Source: Prorocentrum cordatum (lineage: Eukaryota; Sar; Dinophyceae; Prorocentrales; Prorocentraceae). Taken from it: 64,000 nucleotides of DNA. The notes under the pieces are model-generated. The model was not told the DNA's origin and made no database searches. It worked only from the letters and a program-made list of their open reading frames with translations. Below are positions 31,117 through 42,814 of this stretch, in pieces (position 1 is the stretch's first letter; each line of letters begins with the position of its first letter). Where the stretch lies: positions 190,427 through 254,426 of the forward strand of contig CAUYUJ010013803.1 of the NCBI GenBank assembly GCA_963575745.1, read 5' to 3'. A program made the translations under genes and the position numbers.

Positions 31117-33770
31117 TCAAGCGGCAAGCCCAGCCGCGTCGTCGGCGAGGCGAGCCAAGGTGGCGGGGTGCTGACCCCGCCGAATGCGGTCAGCCCGAAG
31201 ACGTCGGATGCGCCCAGCCTCGCCCACGTGCGGGGCGCACTGAGCCGCTAAAGTTTTGATGCTGCCGAGGCGCCCCCTGGCGTAGGCGTGGCACCTCGCG
31301 CACAGCACGTAGCCGAAGGCACGCTGCACGATGTGGCCGAGGGCATCACGCGCCCGCGGCGGGCCGTCCTCGGCGTCGGTGTCGCCCCCAGCAAGCCCCG
31401 CTGGCCCCGCCGACGGCCGTGCCGTGGCGGGCCGTGGTGATCGGGACCTCGCAGCTGCCTCCGAAGTGCACCCGCGGGCGGCCGCGGCTCCGACCTGGCC
31501 GCCGGCCGCGGCGGCGCCCTGGGCCGCAGCGCCCCCCGCTGGGGCAGGCGGCGGGCCCCGCGAACTCGACGCTGGGCCCTGGCCGCGGGCCGAGCCAACC
31601 TCGCCTGCGGTCGTGGGCCCCTGCTCCACCGCGCTCGGCGTGGGGCCCTGGCCCCGACCAGACCCGAGCACTCCTGGTTGGCTGTCGGCGCCGTCGGCGG
31701 CTGCCGCAGCCGCCGCCGCCGCCGCCGCGATGGCCACGCCTGCTGCCGCACTGGACGGCGCCGCCTTCCCGGCCACTGGGGCGATCCTGGGGGCGCGCGG
31801 GGGCCGACACAGCACGCGCTTCGACTTCCTGGTCCGCGCCGTGCGCAGACACGCTGCGCAGCGCCAGGAGCCCGAGCCGAGCGCGCCGAACGTGTGGTCG
31901 GTGGGGAGGAGGCGGTCCTCGTCGGCCTCGTCGCGGGCCACGTAGCCGCGCATGCTGTCGAGCCTGTCGGCGGACGCTGGAGCACCAGCCGCGGCCGCCC
32001 TGTGCACGACGCCGTCGACGAAGGGCTGGGCACGCAGCTGTGTCTGTCTCTCGGCCGAGGGGGCGCGCAGGTGGTGGGCGATCCCTCCTGCGACACGGTC
32101 GGCCTCGTAGTTGCCGCGGCGCTGCTTCCACGCGATAATGCCGCCCCGCTGGGCCTACGCCACCGAAGTCGTGGAGCGTCTGCCACACCTGCCGCCCGAG
32201 ATGCCCCCGCGCTGAGGGCGCCAGCGTCGCGCGGGCCTCGCCCCGTAGGTTTATGCTGTCGACGACGTAGCTGGCGTCGTAGTGCAGCTCGACGGGAGGG
32301 ATGGCATGCCGCAGGACGATGAGCACCGCCAGCAGCCCCGCGCCCTCGATGCTCTGCCAGGGCCCAACCAGCGGCGCGCCCAGCGCCCTGGCGCGGCTGC
32401 CAACGCCTGGATCGACTTCCTCGGGGCTTGGAGGTAGCTCGACGACCGCTGCCGCGGCCTGCGCACCACGGCCCTCGGCCAGCAGCGCATCGCACAGGGA
32501 GCCGTCGCAGCACAGTGGCTGGCCGACGAAAAGCTCGCCTGGCTCACCGCGACACCAGCGGACGTGGTCGAGGAAGCCGCCGCTGGGAGGCCTCCACCGG
32601 AGCTGCTGGGCTGGAAATAGGACTCGCTCGACAGGCACCTGACAACCGCGTCCGCGTTGTCCTTCTGCGGCAGCAGCAGGGCGATCTCGCTCAGAAACCT
32701 GAGGCCGCGGTCTTGGATGGCGCTGCAGCAGAAGTGCCCGTGCCAGAGGTCGCCGACGTGGTTGGGGCAGAGCTCGCAGGTGTCCAAAGGGGCGCACCCC
32801 GGGTCGTTGCCGCACTTCCTGGCGTTGGTCCACTGGCCGTACCTGAGGTAGCCGCGCTGCTCGCTGCTGAGGCTGGGCCAGCTCCGCGCTTCGTGGGAGG
32901 TACCACGGCCGCCGGCCGCCCACCGCCGAAACTGGCCGAAATTGACGCCGCCGTCGAGCCAGGAGGCGTCGTGCTTGCTGAGCTGCTTGGCCTGCCAGCA
33001 CTCGCAACTGCGGCCGAGCAGCTTCTTTGTGAACCACGGGCTGGCGTCGCTGACGCTGCGGTGAAAGCCGTCGCGCGTGGCCCATGCATCGAGCGAGGCC
33101 GCCTCCCAGCCCGCGCGGCGCATGGACAGGAGAGCGGCCTCCACGGGGCCGCGGCAGTCGGCCCAGCTGCCCGACGCGGCCAGGGCCGCCGCGAAAGCCT
33201 TGTCCAGGGCCTGTCCAGGGATCCACCGCTCCCAGACAGCCCTGTGCAGCGTGCACGTTGGGTCACGCGTCGCCTCGAACACGGGGGTCGTAGACCCTGC
33301 TCATGGTGGCGAGGACGGCGGTGCGAATTTTGCCTGAGGACCTGACCTCGACTGATCTGAACGCCATCGTGCGCGCGGCTTCGAGGTCGGTGTCGCTGAG
33401 CCCCGCGCAGCAGGCAAAGCTGGCCTCGACCCCCGCTTGAAAATCCTCGCCGCAACATGGCGGGGGCGCCCTGGGCCCAAGAGCCGCCTGAGGCGTGGGA
33501 CCCGCCTCGCGGCCTGCTTGCGGCGGCGCCGACGGACGAGCCCGGGCGCCCGTCCAGCCAGGGCGCAATCCACTCCGAGGTCGCGGGCGGCACCCACTGG
33601 CCGCGCCTTGGCGGCCTGGGCCAGGCGGCTCTCGAGCGCCGCGGCCGTCGCGGGCGTGTTGGCCAGCAGGAGACTTCTTGGTGGCGACGTGGATATCCAC
33701 AGCGCGCAGCTCGCTGACGACGCTGGCGGCGCTGGCGACGAGGTCGTCGGTCACGCGCCTGCTGCCCCCC
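31117..33770 (-). pseudogene. 5'-truncated LINE tail: RT C-terminal part, zinc motif, RNase H, C-terminal zinc motif
   Basis: The sensible reading moves through several frames on the minus strand. It starts with RVTDDLVASAASVV and RAVDIHVATKKS, then ARTMAFRSVEVRSSGK, then DPTCTLHRAVWERWI (from 33282). Near 32790 a zinc-type cluster reads RYGQWTNARKCGND, CELCPNHVGDLWHGHFCC. RNase H follows at about 32515-32080: CDGS (first Asp), IEGAGLLAVLIVL (Glu), LHYDASYVVDSI (Asp), and in a shifted frame RRGNYEADRVA. The tail has WRCAACLRTART and YVLCARCHAYARGR, which are CxxC pairs. This domain order resembles non-LTR retrotransposon tails known to me from dinoflagellate sequences. The upstream EN and RT core are missing and a minisatellite starts where they should be. 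Several frameshifts make it inactive. Confidence 0.65.
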
Positions 33771-33787
33771 ACTCGCTGGAAGAACAG

Positions 33788-34020
33788 GCCACCCGCGACC
33801 CGCCCCGCGATCCGCCCGCGACCCGCCCCCGACCCACCAGCGACCCACCCCGCGACGCACCCGCGACCCACCCGCGACCCACCAACGACCCGCCCGCGAT
33901 CCACCCGCGACCCACCCGCAACCCAACCGCAACCCACCCGCGACTCACCCGCAACCCGGCCCGCGACCCACCCGCGACCCACCCGCGACCCACCCGCGAC
34001 CCAACCCGCGATCCGCCCAG
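33788..34020 (+). repeat. 11-bp minisatellite (CCACCCGCGAC unit), copy 1
   Basis: About 20 units of GCGACCCACCC with variants. Three units make 33 bases, which translate on the minus strand as an 11-residue repeat (GWVAGGSRVGR). A second array of the same unit is at 52915-53195, and both share the same right-hand flank. Confidence 0.92.
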
Positions 34021-34140
34021 ATTGCTTTAACGAGAAATCGGCGCCTGCGGCGGCCTTCTTCAGAGCCTCGCAGATTGCCGTCGTCCCCGCCGCCCCCTCA
34101 CTCTTATCTGCGACTGCGGGGTGCTTCGATATTTCAGCAA
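34021..34140. repeat. Conserved flank of the 11-bp minisatellite, copy 1
   Basis: Matches 53196-53345 in text such as ATCGGCGCCTGCGGCGG, AGATTGCCGTC (AGACTGCCGCC in the other copy) and CTGCGGGGTGCT. Because it recurs next to the same array, the array and flank form one dispersed unit. Confidence 0.75.
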
Positions 34141-35046
34141 CCGATGGGTACTGGAACACCTCTGGTACACTGCGCCAACCGCACGCGAGAGCAGAAGTGG
34201 GAAAAGTGTTGTGTCCCGCCGCTCACCCGAGCGACCTGGTGAGCTCTCGCGCACAGCTCCGCGCGGACGTCACGCACGACACGAGCACGAGCTACGATCT
34301 CCTTGGGAGACGGCTTCACAGAAGCTGTCACGCCCGAAACTTCCAATCCAGAAGACCAGAGGAGGACGTCGGCATACACGAGGCTTGGCAAAATGGTGCA
34401 AGCTGAACTCTCCCAGGACACACATAAATCTACCAACTTTCCACATGCCTCTCCCCTCCTCCCCCGAGGGGGAACGATAGGGGGTGGGACTGGCTCAAGA
34501 GAAGAACCAACGCGGGCATGAATGACATCAACATTACATCGCCGACAAACCGGCGACGAGCCCTCAATACCGAAACCGCACTGTCTTGGGCTGGGCTGGG
34601 GCACCCAGGCTCCGACCCGTGAGGAGCGCAATGGGCGATCGGAGGAGGCCGTTTGGGGCGCGAGAGCACGCCACCGCCCTCGCCTCGCGGCAAGCTCCGC
34701 GGGAAGTGGCGAGCGCGCGATCGCAGGGAGGGAGGGGGGTCGCGGACGGGGTCGGAGGCGGGCTCGGGGGGGGGGGCGATCCAGTCGGTCCCAAAGCAGA
34801 AGAAGAAGAAGAAGAGGTAATAATAATAATAACAACTCACAAGAGCGATCGTTCGAAGACCTGTCGATTCAGCCTGGCAGAAAGGACTTAAACAGGGGCT
34901 CATACGCTCAGAGACGCGCGACTGTAGAGGGGGTGACACGAGCAAGGCCCACCGACGACAGTGCACGCAAGCCCCGAATCAGCACGAAGCGTGAGGGGCC
35001 GCGAACGCCGTACACTCGTACCTGTAGCACAAGTGCACCACAAGTC
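34141..35046. other. No recognisable gene
   Basis: Openings on both strands lack domains. A GGCTCAAG octamer near 34492 is not a spliced leader. Confidence 0.5.
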
Positions 35047-35432
35047 TTATCCCTGTGATCTCGATTTAGATCGCTCATGTTTCAAACGAGCCTCCTGAAA
35101 CCGTGACGACAGTCGAACTCCGTCGGACACACTCAAAACTGGACGAGGAGGAGGAGGGGGGGGACGAGGAGGGGATCTGTCTCTCGGCTGGCGGCAGGGG
35201 CCTGGAACATCAGGCACAGCACGAGCGTCAGCAGGCCTCACTGCGTGCCGAACTCGATGATCGGCTGATGTGACAGGCACAGCATCCAGAGGCAGAGTTG
35301 AACTCTCAGCGTCGTGCGCGGGGCCGGGGGGCAACGGTGCGAGGGTCACTAACGGCGCAACGCCGGGCAGTCCCCACTCGCACCGCGCCCCCCGCCGTGG
35401 GGCAGGCACGGTATGAGATGCCTCTGAGGGTA

Positions 35433-36098
35433 TCACTGGGCCTCGAACTCGTCGATCGCCTGCTGAATCCTGCGCTCGAGGTCCCCTGGTGGCGCCACTC
35501 CTTCGAGCTTCACTGCTTTGTCGCGTAGCCACAACGGAACCAGGATTTGCTGCAATACCTTCTCGCTGTCGCTGTTGGGCTTGACGTTGACCTCCAGGCG
35601 CTTGGTCTTGCTGTCGTAGGTCTTGCAGCATCGTGCATATTGAACTTCTTTCAGGAGATTGTGAAGGTATTTGGACGTCTCGGGGCTGCCTTGTTTCATC
35701 TTGTCGATGTATTGCTGAAGACTGGTGGCCTTCGGCGGGTCGAGGTCTTTCACTCCAAGGGACGTCTTCGCCACGATGATCCATGCATTCCAGACGTGTA
35801 CGTGAGGATGAGCGAGGGCTGCGATCTTCTGTTGCTTCTGGTCCTTCCCGCACTGCTTCGCAGCCTCCGCATAGCTCTCGGTAGAATTCTTCCCCTGGAC
35901 GAAATACTCGGAGCTCTCGCTCACCTGATAGTTTTCCAATACGATGGCCCTGAGAATCCTCGACGACATAGCAGTACTGAGGGTCAACTTTGCTATGAGA
36001 AGAACGAGGGCCTGCAGGTCGTGTTGATTGGCTCCTTTGCGTCGCTCCTTCTGTGGCGGTCTGGCGCCGCCTGCTGCTAGGCCGAGATCCATCAGCAC
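35433..36098 (-). CDS. C-terminal ORF of the LINE, unrecognised 221-codon protein
   Basis: This frame looks genuinely coding, with balanced composition and helical segments: HDLQALVLLIAKLTLSTAM, SRILRAIVLENYQ, VHVWNAWIIVAKTSLG, YLHNLLKEVQYARCC, EKVLQQILVPLWLRDKAV and DLERRIQQAIDEFEAQ. It lies in a different frame from, and just after, the C2H2 finger part. It is therefore either a separate overlapping ORF or the continuation of one protein after a frameshift near 36100. No catalytic motif is recognised. From position and strand I infer that it belongs to the LINE at 35.4-40.8 kb. A second frame that stays open to 35047 is more compositionally biased and less credible. Confidence 0.6.
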   Translation of the reverse strand: MLMDLGLAAGGARPPQKERRKGANQHDLQALVLLIAKLTLSTAMSSRILRAIVLENYQVSESSEYFVQGKNSTESYAEAAKQCGKDQKQQKIAALAHPHVHVWNAWIIVAKTSLGVKDLDPPKATSLQQYIDKMKQGSPETSKYLHNLLKEVQYARCCKTYDSKTKRLEVNVKPNSDSEKVLQQILVPLWLRDKAVKLEGVAPPGDLERRIQQAIDEFEAQ

Positions 36099-36099
36099 T

Positions 36100-36774
36100 C
36101 TCTGAGGGACCAGTAGGATGAAGAATGCCGAGAGTATCGGATGCTGAGAACTCTAATCTTCTTGGACCAGAGAGATGCTTGGTACGGATATGATGATTGT
36201 ACACGTATATGTCGTCGCACTCGTAGTTGTTGCCGTAGAGCTTGCATATAGCGCATGAATATGTTGTGTCCGATACAATAGGAAGCGAGGGGATAAAGCT
36301 CTGGTCGACAATACATCTACCATAATGCCAACTACGCCTTGCGTGATCTTGTGCAATTTTACGAGTAGAGAAGTGTGTAGAACACCATGGACATACTGCC
36401 TCTAACACGATGGAGTCTAACGTAATCATGCCGTGCATGGACTGTTCGCGTGCCCGGTGTAATCTGAGTGCTTTCATGGTGGGGAACGTAAGTGTGCATA
36501 TGTTACCATCAGTGCGCATGAGACCACAATAATATTCACCTGTAGGTAAAGAACATGATGATGTAGTAGGATTTAGCGTGTCATGCTCATGGTGATGAGG
36601 AGGTATGTTGACTGAGAGGAACTTAGCACGCAATGCTGAGATATCGATCTCGAGAAAATCTTCCTGCAATGTGCCAGCGTCTAGCAACTGCCGCGGGGAT
36701 ACATCTTCAAGAAAATTCGCCGGCCCAACGGGCCAGAGGCGTGCTAAGATCTCCGGTAACTGGTTAACAATTTT
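36100..36774 (-). CDS. C2H2-like zinc-finger segment downstream of the LINE reverse transcriptase
   Basis: The frame opens right after a TAG at 36775-36777 and reads NQLPEILARLWPVGPANFLE, then SPRQLLDAGTLQEDFLEIDIS. Three finger-like clusters follow. The first starts YYCGLMRTDGNICTLTF and ends LRLHRAREQSMHG. The second is CPWCSTHFSTRKIAQDH then ARRSWHYGRC. The third is YSCAICKLYGNNYECDD then YNHHIRTKH. Paired Cys followed by paired His fits nucleic-acid-binding C2H2 fingers. Fingers next to a reverse transcriptase suggest RNA or target-DNA binding. The upstream part of the protein is separated from it by a repeat block, so in this copy the two parts cannot be translated together. Confidence 0.65.
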
Positions 36775-36777
36775 CTA

Positions 36778-37555
36778 GTTCGCGCGCGCGGGGCGGCCCC
36801 TGGGGGTCCCCGGACGAAAAGTACCCCGACCAGGTCCCGGCCGGTCCCCGGCCGGTCCCCGGCCGGGCCCCGGCCGGGTCCCGGCCGGGACCCGGCCGGG
36901 TCCCGGCCGGGCCCCCCCGAGCGCTCCACGAGCGCACCAACAGGGCTCCGAGACGTCCCCGAGAGCCCCAAGAAAGGCCAAGAGGCCCCCAAGAGGCCCC
37001 CAAGATGGTACACGAGGGGTCCGACATGCCACAAGATCGCTCCAAGACGCCCAAGATAGCCCCCAGACGCCCCAAGAGGCCTCCTAGAGCACTCCCAGGA
37101 GGGCCCCCGGAGGCAAAATTCATTGTTTTTCCTTGGGTTTTTGAGAGATTTTGGAGCTTCCACCTTTTCGGCTTCCCGACGCCCCAAGACGGCCCAAGAG
37201 GCCCCCAAGATCGCCCCAAGAGGGCCCAAGAGGCCCCCAACAGGGCCCCAAGATGGCCCAAGAGGGCTCGAAGACGGCCCAAGAAGCCTCCAAGACGGTC
37301 CAAGAGGGCCCCAAGAACGCCCCCAAAGGGGCCCCAGAGAGGGAACACGAAACAACATTTCGAGCCCTCGGCCCTAAGAAGCCCCTACGAGGCCCCAAGA
37401 GGCCCCTAAGAGGCCCCAAGAGGCCCCCACGAGGCCCTCAGGAGGCCCCCAAGAGTCCCCCAAGCGGCCCCAGGAGGCCCCCCAAATGCCCCCCCGAGCG
37501 CCCCAGGAGTCCCCCAAGCGGCCCCAGGAACCCCCAAAGCGCCGCATTGACACCA
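36778..37555 (-). repeat. CCCAAGAGG-type repeat block interrupting the LINE
   Basis: Imperfect 15-16-bp units (GGCCCAAGAGGCCCCC-like) run from about 37000 to 37550. At 36832-36918 there is a separate tandem of GGTCCCGGCCG-like units of about 11 bases. On the minus strand these read as Gly/Leu/Pro/Trp-rich repeats (GPLGPSWG). The block sits between the RT frame and the finger frame of one LINE. I see no clear target duplication at its ends. Confidence 0.75.
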
Positions 37556-40500
37556 GGCCCTCGGGCAAACGGCAGACATGAGACTGCATGGGCCGGCGGA
37601 ATGAGCGAAGCGATTAAATAAGCACACTCCAGCAACGATAATGCCTGCAAGTCTTCATTCAGCTGCTGCAACCAAGGGTGAGAAATCGCATCTTCTGGGG
37701 GGTCGTGAGGAAAGCGGCCGAACATAGCGGTGACGTACAATTGATGATGAAGAGGATGACTGCATATCTTCTGAAACCATTTCAATCTCTGTATACGTAA
37801 CTCTGTAAGTGTGTCTGCCATGCCGATGTTGCGCCACACTTCGATCGATGGAATGGGTCGATACTTAATCGTGCCGTCGTCGAGAAGGGTCTTTTGGGTA
37901 GCCTTGCCTTTCATGAGTTTACGTGCCTTGTACAGTATATATTTGTCGAAGATGTTGTAGACGAAAGCTGTGAGCCCTGAGACAAGTGCTGACCATACTG
38001 TGCATCGAAATACGAGAACGCGAAAGCGAAGATCAGTGCGAGTGAACCAAAACCTTTTGAATATAAACCATGCTTTGTTGGCAGCTTGTATCCTTAAGTT
38101 TCGCTCGACATAGAAGCAATTGCGGTAGTGTAGATATGGCCCGAGATATCGTGCTGCGCTGAGTACTTTGTATTGTGACTGTTGTGCATGCACTTGTCGT
38201 TGATATGTATGCGCAAGCGTGCCAACGAAGTGTACGGTGGACTCGCTCTTGCCCGTGTGCTGCGCGATCGTGTACTCGTCGAATATGGTGTTCAGGACAG
38301 TGTCGTGCCGTGCTTGAGTATCGTAGAAGCTCGTAGGTGCAGTGACCGTGTACTGCTTACATAGATCGTCGACGAAGGAAGTGATGGACATGTCGATGAC
38401 GGCCGCATTGAGAGGAGATACGGCCAGTAGATGATGATCTTTCGTTTTTTCCTCCCATGCGTGAACAGCTTGCCAGTACGGTACGTGAAACTCGTTGGTC
38501 GCGACACTGTTGCCTTGGAACGTGCCGCTGCGAGGATAAAATTCTGCGGGAATATCCGATGTCTGTAGAACACACGTGGCATGTCGGTGATGCTGTCGTA
38601 GTAGCCGTTCGTCCTGTTCAGCGACGTGAACTGGCGTAGCCTCCTCTTCTTCGGGAAAGTCATCGTCGGGTTGAGGCAGCATCAGAAAGTGAGTAGCTTT
38701 GTCCATAATGTCATGAGACGGCGAAGCGAACGCGTTGACCACGTCGTAGTGGTGATTGGCGATACTGATACCATGTTTGGAGCACCGATGAGAAACCAAC
38801 ATCTTGACAAGAATAGCTTCTTCTCGACGGCGGCCAGGAACAGCAAACGCATGATGAGGTGGAGGCCGCGAAGGTTTGCCAGGCCGACGTAAAAGACCTT
38901 TGTGATAAGCCTTGGAAAACGATGATATGCTGTGAACGATTCGAACGTCATCTTTTTTGGGAATTTGAAAACCTTGGCTGCGATGAAACTGAAATGGACT
39001 GTGACCAGTAGCCCGTGTCATGTCGAGGATGTGCTGAAGGCGTTTGACGAAAAGCTTCGGCTCGTAAAGTGTGGGATCATGACCAACTCCATGTGTCTCC
39101 TGCTTGTAGACTGCCTGGGGCCACAATATCATTTTCCAGACTTCGTTGGGGACATCCCAGGAAGGAGGCGTTCTACGATTTGAGCCTTTTCGTATCCACC
39201 AGCTAACTTGTTTGAGGTCATATTCACCAAGTAAGTGGCACTGATAACTAACGTGAACTTCGTCATCATGATCGTCGAAGAATTCCTGACGTACTTGTGA
39301 GGTAGGTAAACGTATGCAATTCCAGCCGCCTTGAGAACCAGGTTGAGAAAGTTTGGCAAACCATTCGGCTTCTGAGCGCCGTCGAAGTGCAGCTTTGTGA
39401 TAATTACGAAGTCTTCGTCCAATGCGTCTGCCTGTAAGAAGTCGTGCCAATTGCCATGCTTCAGCCAGTCGTCGTTGTCGCCAGGCGTCTTGAAGCTCGA
39501 GACGTCGTTGTTCGTTAAGTTCTTTGAGACGTGCAGCGTGAAGGCGACGAATATTACGATTGACACGAAACAGTGATGCCAGATTATGCCAGTGCTGAAA
39601 CGAGTAGTAAAGAATGCCATGTTGTGAAACGACAGGCGCTTGTAGGCACTGAACTCGTAGCTCCCGTCGTTGTCGAAGTAGCTCTTGACGTTCATGAGAA
39701 TGCGGTCCAGCTTGTTGAGCCTGCTTGCCGTAATGTGATGCAGCAAGAGGGAGGAGACCTTTTTCAACAAGCATTTCCCATTGTTCAGATGAGCTCTTGT
39801 TGGCGATAGCATCAAGTACGAAACGGTTGTCCTCGGTCCACTTGTCAAGAGCGATGAGAAACTGTTGTCTTTTTGAACCCTGCATAACAGATTGTACAAG
39901 TCGGTCGAAATCCCAGCGAACGTGACACTCTGCTTCTTGCCCTTCGTATCTTAGATTGTGCTCAATGAGCGCATAGACTGGGTGATGATCGACTCGACGC
40001 GTGTCAGGAACCAGCTGCAAACGATCCCCAAGAGAACCTAAAGTCTGACATTTGCGAACGCGCTGCGCCAAATAGAAACTGCGAGGCACAATGATGAAAT
40101 CAATGTAACTTGAGGAGCCAGACACTCCATGATAATATGTGGGGAAGGTGGGGTAGAACGTGTTGAGTAAAATCAAGTCATGCTTGAGAAGAAACTCTAT
40201 GAACTGATGGGTGCGAGGTTGCTGAAGACTCCTGTTAAAAGGCCCAGTGCAGGAATCGTCGGTAGGTGTGGGGCCCGCTGGGGTCCTGATGAGCCCGATA
40301 TGCTCATTGGAGTCGATGCCCAGCACAGGTAGTGTACGGGATGGTAGGGAAGAATAAAGCTCTTCAAGCCACGCCAGCGTTTTTTGATAATCTCGTCGGG
40401 ATCTGGCCGTGTCCGTGTTGGGGGGGAGGTAGGCGGAGACGAAAGTGATGTCCGACTGGTGACTTTTGCATCTGACAGCGCCCCCCCGACCCCAGAGATA

Positions 40501-40794
40501 CTGCTGCTTAGGGTAGGACACGGAGATGATGTTAGACCTCGAAAACCTCTGGGAAGCTAACGCGATAGTGACGCCAGTATGTGCATTGCCTTGTTTAGGA
40601 TGATACCCAAAATGAAATTGATGGTACTCAGCAGAAGTATGTGTATCACATGGATCTTGTTCATGAACGCGACGACGTGTGCCCTGGATGAGTATGACGC
40701 TGGTGCGTAACGTGCGAGATATGTCCTGGAATCTGTCATGCTGCAGCATGCTGAGACAGTTGTAAGAGGAAAGGGAGAACGTGTGAGCGACCAT
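37556..40794 (-). CDS. Non-LTR retrotransposon protein: APE-type endonuclease plus reverse transcriptase
   Basis: The enzyme would nick target DNA and reverse-transcribe element RNA at the nick. I choose the ATG at 40794 because the endonuclease fold begins there (VAHTFSLSSYNCLSM); the frame is open upstream only through low-complexity sequence. Numbered from that Met: endonuclease boxes LIQGT (35-39), GIDSNEHIG with Asp161 and Asn163, YIDFIIVPRSF with Asp232, and RRVDHHPVY with Asp269-His270. Reverse transcriptase: IPKKDDVRIVHSISSF (611-626), motif A HHYDVVNAFASPS with Asp684, motif B GTFQGNSVATNEF, motif C ITSFVDDLCKQ with Asp809-Asp810, HTGKSESTVHFVG, and ARYLGPYLH. A thumb-like tail follows (RIQRLKWFQKICSHP). 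The catalytic residues I can check are present, except that the usual QE of the first endonuclease box reads QG. Real sequence ends near residue 1080, where the repeat block begins; the frame stays open to 37438. It is the longest intact coding frame here. Confidence 0.85.
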
Positions 40795-41269
40795 GGTGCA
40801 CGTGCGAGTAGAAAGCGAGTGCTCACCACCCGTATGCCATGTACGCGAGCATAGACGCAGATACGGTGACAGGTATGCCCAGCAAAAGGGGGGTGCTGAA
40901 ATGGGCTGAAGAAGAAGAGGAAGAGGAAGAGGAAGAGGAAGAAAGGGGGGCGCTCTAGTCGGTTCCCGACGAGCGGCACCCACCACCCAGGCTGCGCGCC
41001 AAGGGGGGAGGGGGAGCGGCGCCGCTCGGGGCTGCGCCCCCGCCCCCTGGGCCAGTCACTCCCCCCCCCCTCGTCGGCGCCCCGAACCTCCCCTGCTCCC
41101 TCCACGGCCCCTCCTCTCTCCCACCCAGTCCCCCCCCCCCTCTTCTCTCCCCCTCCCCATCCTCCCTCCCCGGCCCCTCCCGTCCCCCAAATCCCCCCCT
41201 CCCTTCCTTGCATCCCCCGCCCATCCTCGTCCGCTCCCACCCTCCTCCTCCTCCGCAGCAGCAGCGTCG

Positions 41270-41293
41270 TCGCGGTCGTCGTCTTCGTCGTCT

Positions 41294-41324
<31 letters not shown>

Positions 41325-41490
41325 CACCATCACCACCACCACCACCACCACCACCACCACCACCACCACCACCACCACCACCACCACCACCCTCCTCTTC
41401 CTCATCCTTCCTCCTCCTTCTCCTCCTCCTCCTGCTCCTCCTCCTCCCCTTCCTCATCCTTCCTCCTCCTCCTCGTCCTCCTCGGGAGGG
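41270..41490 (+). repeat. (GTC)n, (CAC)n and (CTC)n microsatellites in series
   Basis: GTC triplets to about 41321, CAC triplets to about 41390, then CTC-rich text. The preceding stretch 40890-41265 is C-rich with a GAAGAG tract, and no gene is visible there. Confidence 0.92.
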
Positions 41491-41880
41491 CTCAGGCGCC
41501 TCCTCCTGCTCCTCCGTCTCCCCACAACCCCCTCTTCGTCCCTCGCAATGCACCCGAGTGGAATCCTGGAGGAGAGGCAGCAAGGATGACTTTGGTTGAC
41601 CCTGAAGGGGAGCTGAAAGGGGGGGTTGTGCAATAGGGTTGGGGCAATTGGATTGCAAACGAATTGCGCCGATTACATTGTTTTGCAACTGATGTGTGGC
41701 ACCGGAATACATTGCACGCCCCGAACCGATTGCAACACCTCAAGTTGTTGCACCAAATCTATTACACCACAATAATTTCGCTGGACCGCCGTGTGGGCCA
41801 ACCAAAATGACAGCGTCGCCATCACGAGCAGTGATGCTCTGAGGCAGAAGAGAAACGGTGGTCAGGACTTCTCCTTCTCC
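41491..41880. other. No recognisable feature
   Basis: Unique stretch. Near 41640-41750 the words GATTGCAA and GATTACA(TT) recur in both orientations without a clear unit. Confidence 0.45.
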
Positions 41881-41884
41881 CCAG

Positions 41885-42165
41885 TGAGGGGAGAGAATGA
41901 GGAGAGGGAGAAGGACGAGAATAAGGAGGAGGAGGAGGATGAGGAGGAAAGGAGAGGAGAGGAGAGGAGAGGGGGGAGGAGGATAGAATGAGGAGCCGAG
42001 AGCAGGAGGAGGAAGGACAAGGGAGAAGGGAGAAGGGAGAAGGGAGGAGGAGGAGAGGAGAAGGAGAAGGACGGAGAGGGAGGGGAGGAGGCAGGAGGAG
42101 GGTACATGACGACGAAGACGACGACGACGACGGCGGCGACGACAACCAGGCCCCACACGAAGACG
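41885..42165 (+). repeat. GGA/GAG-rich tract followed by a short (GAC)n run
   Basis: Imperfect purine triplets (AGGAGG, GGAGAGGAGAGG), then GACGACGACG at about 42108-42170. Confidence 0.85.
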
Positions 42166-42814
42166 ACGACGCCCAGGTCAGCGCACACGGCCATGGCCCT
42201 CCCAAGTCTCTCGGAACCCTCGTCCCCGCCCATGTGAGCGGCTTTCCGTCGCGGCCCGCCGCTGCATGGCCCTGGGAGCCAGAACAGGCCTCTGCGGCCC
42301 CGAACGTCGGAAAAGCTGGCCGGCGTGAGGTGTTTCTGGAAGAGAAAACGATGTTTTGTCCTACACTCAACGCTGGTGTATAGTGCGTAGCGTGCTGCTA
42401 GCACTGCCCTCTATGGTGCCTCTGAGGCAAATGGCTGCGAAGGTAGGGAAGCGATGCATAAATCTACTCTTTCGGTAGTCAGCGCGAAATCTCTTGGATC
42501 TGCTCTGGGCTCCCCTCCTTGGCAAGCGGAGCGCGCCAAGGGCCAGGGGCGTCCGGCAAAGATCCAAAGCATCAACAAAAAAGGCCGTGCAAAGTGCACC
42601 CGTCGCTCGGATGAAGTGGATAGAAGCATGAAGTGGGAAGGCGCCAGAAGTAGAGTCAAAACGTGTATTGAGGTCGGGTGGTAAAGACGCAAGATCCTTG
42701 GAGGCCGAAGTCGGGATTTTTTGGTCGGTGGACGACCAGTGAATACAGCAAAGGACAAGTCGCAGGGGCAAGGACACAAGGGTGCCCTAGATGAAGGCGC
42801 GCGTCCTTACTAGG
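42166..42814. other. No recognisable gene
   Basis: Openings on both strands lack domains. Confidence 0.5.

Noticed and set aside
36744-37358. Gly/Leu/Trp/Pro-rich frame of about 200 codons
   Set aside because: It follows the CCCAAGAGG repeat units and the GGTCCCGGCCG tandem, and is not a conserved protein.
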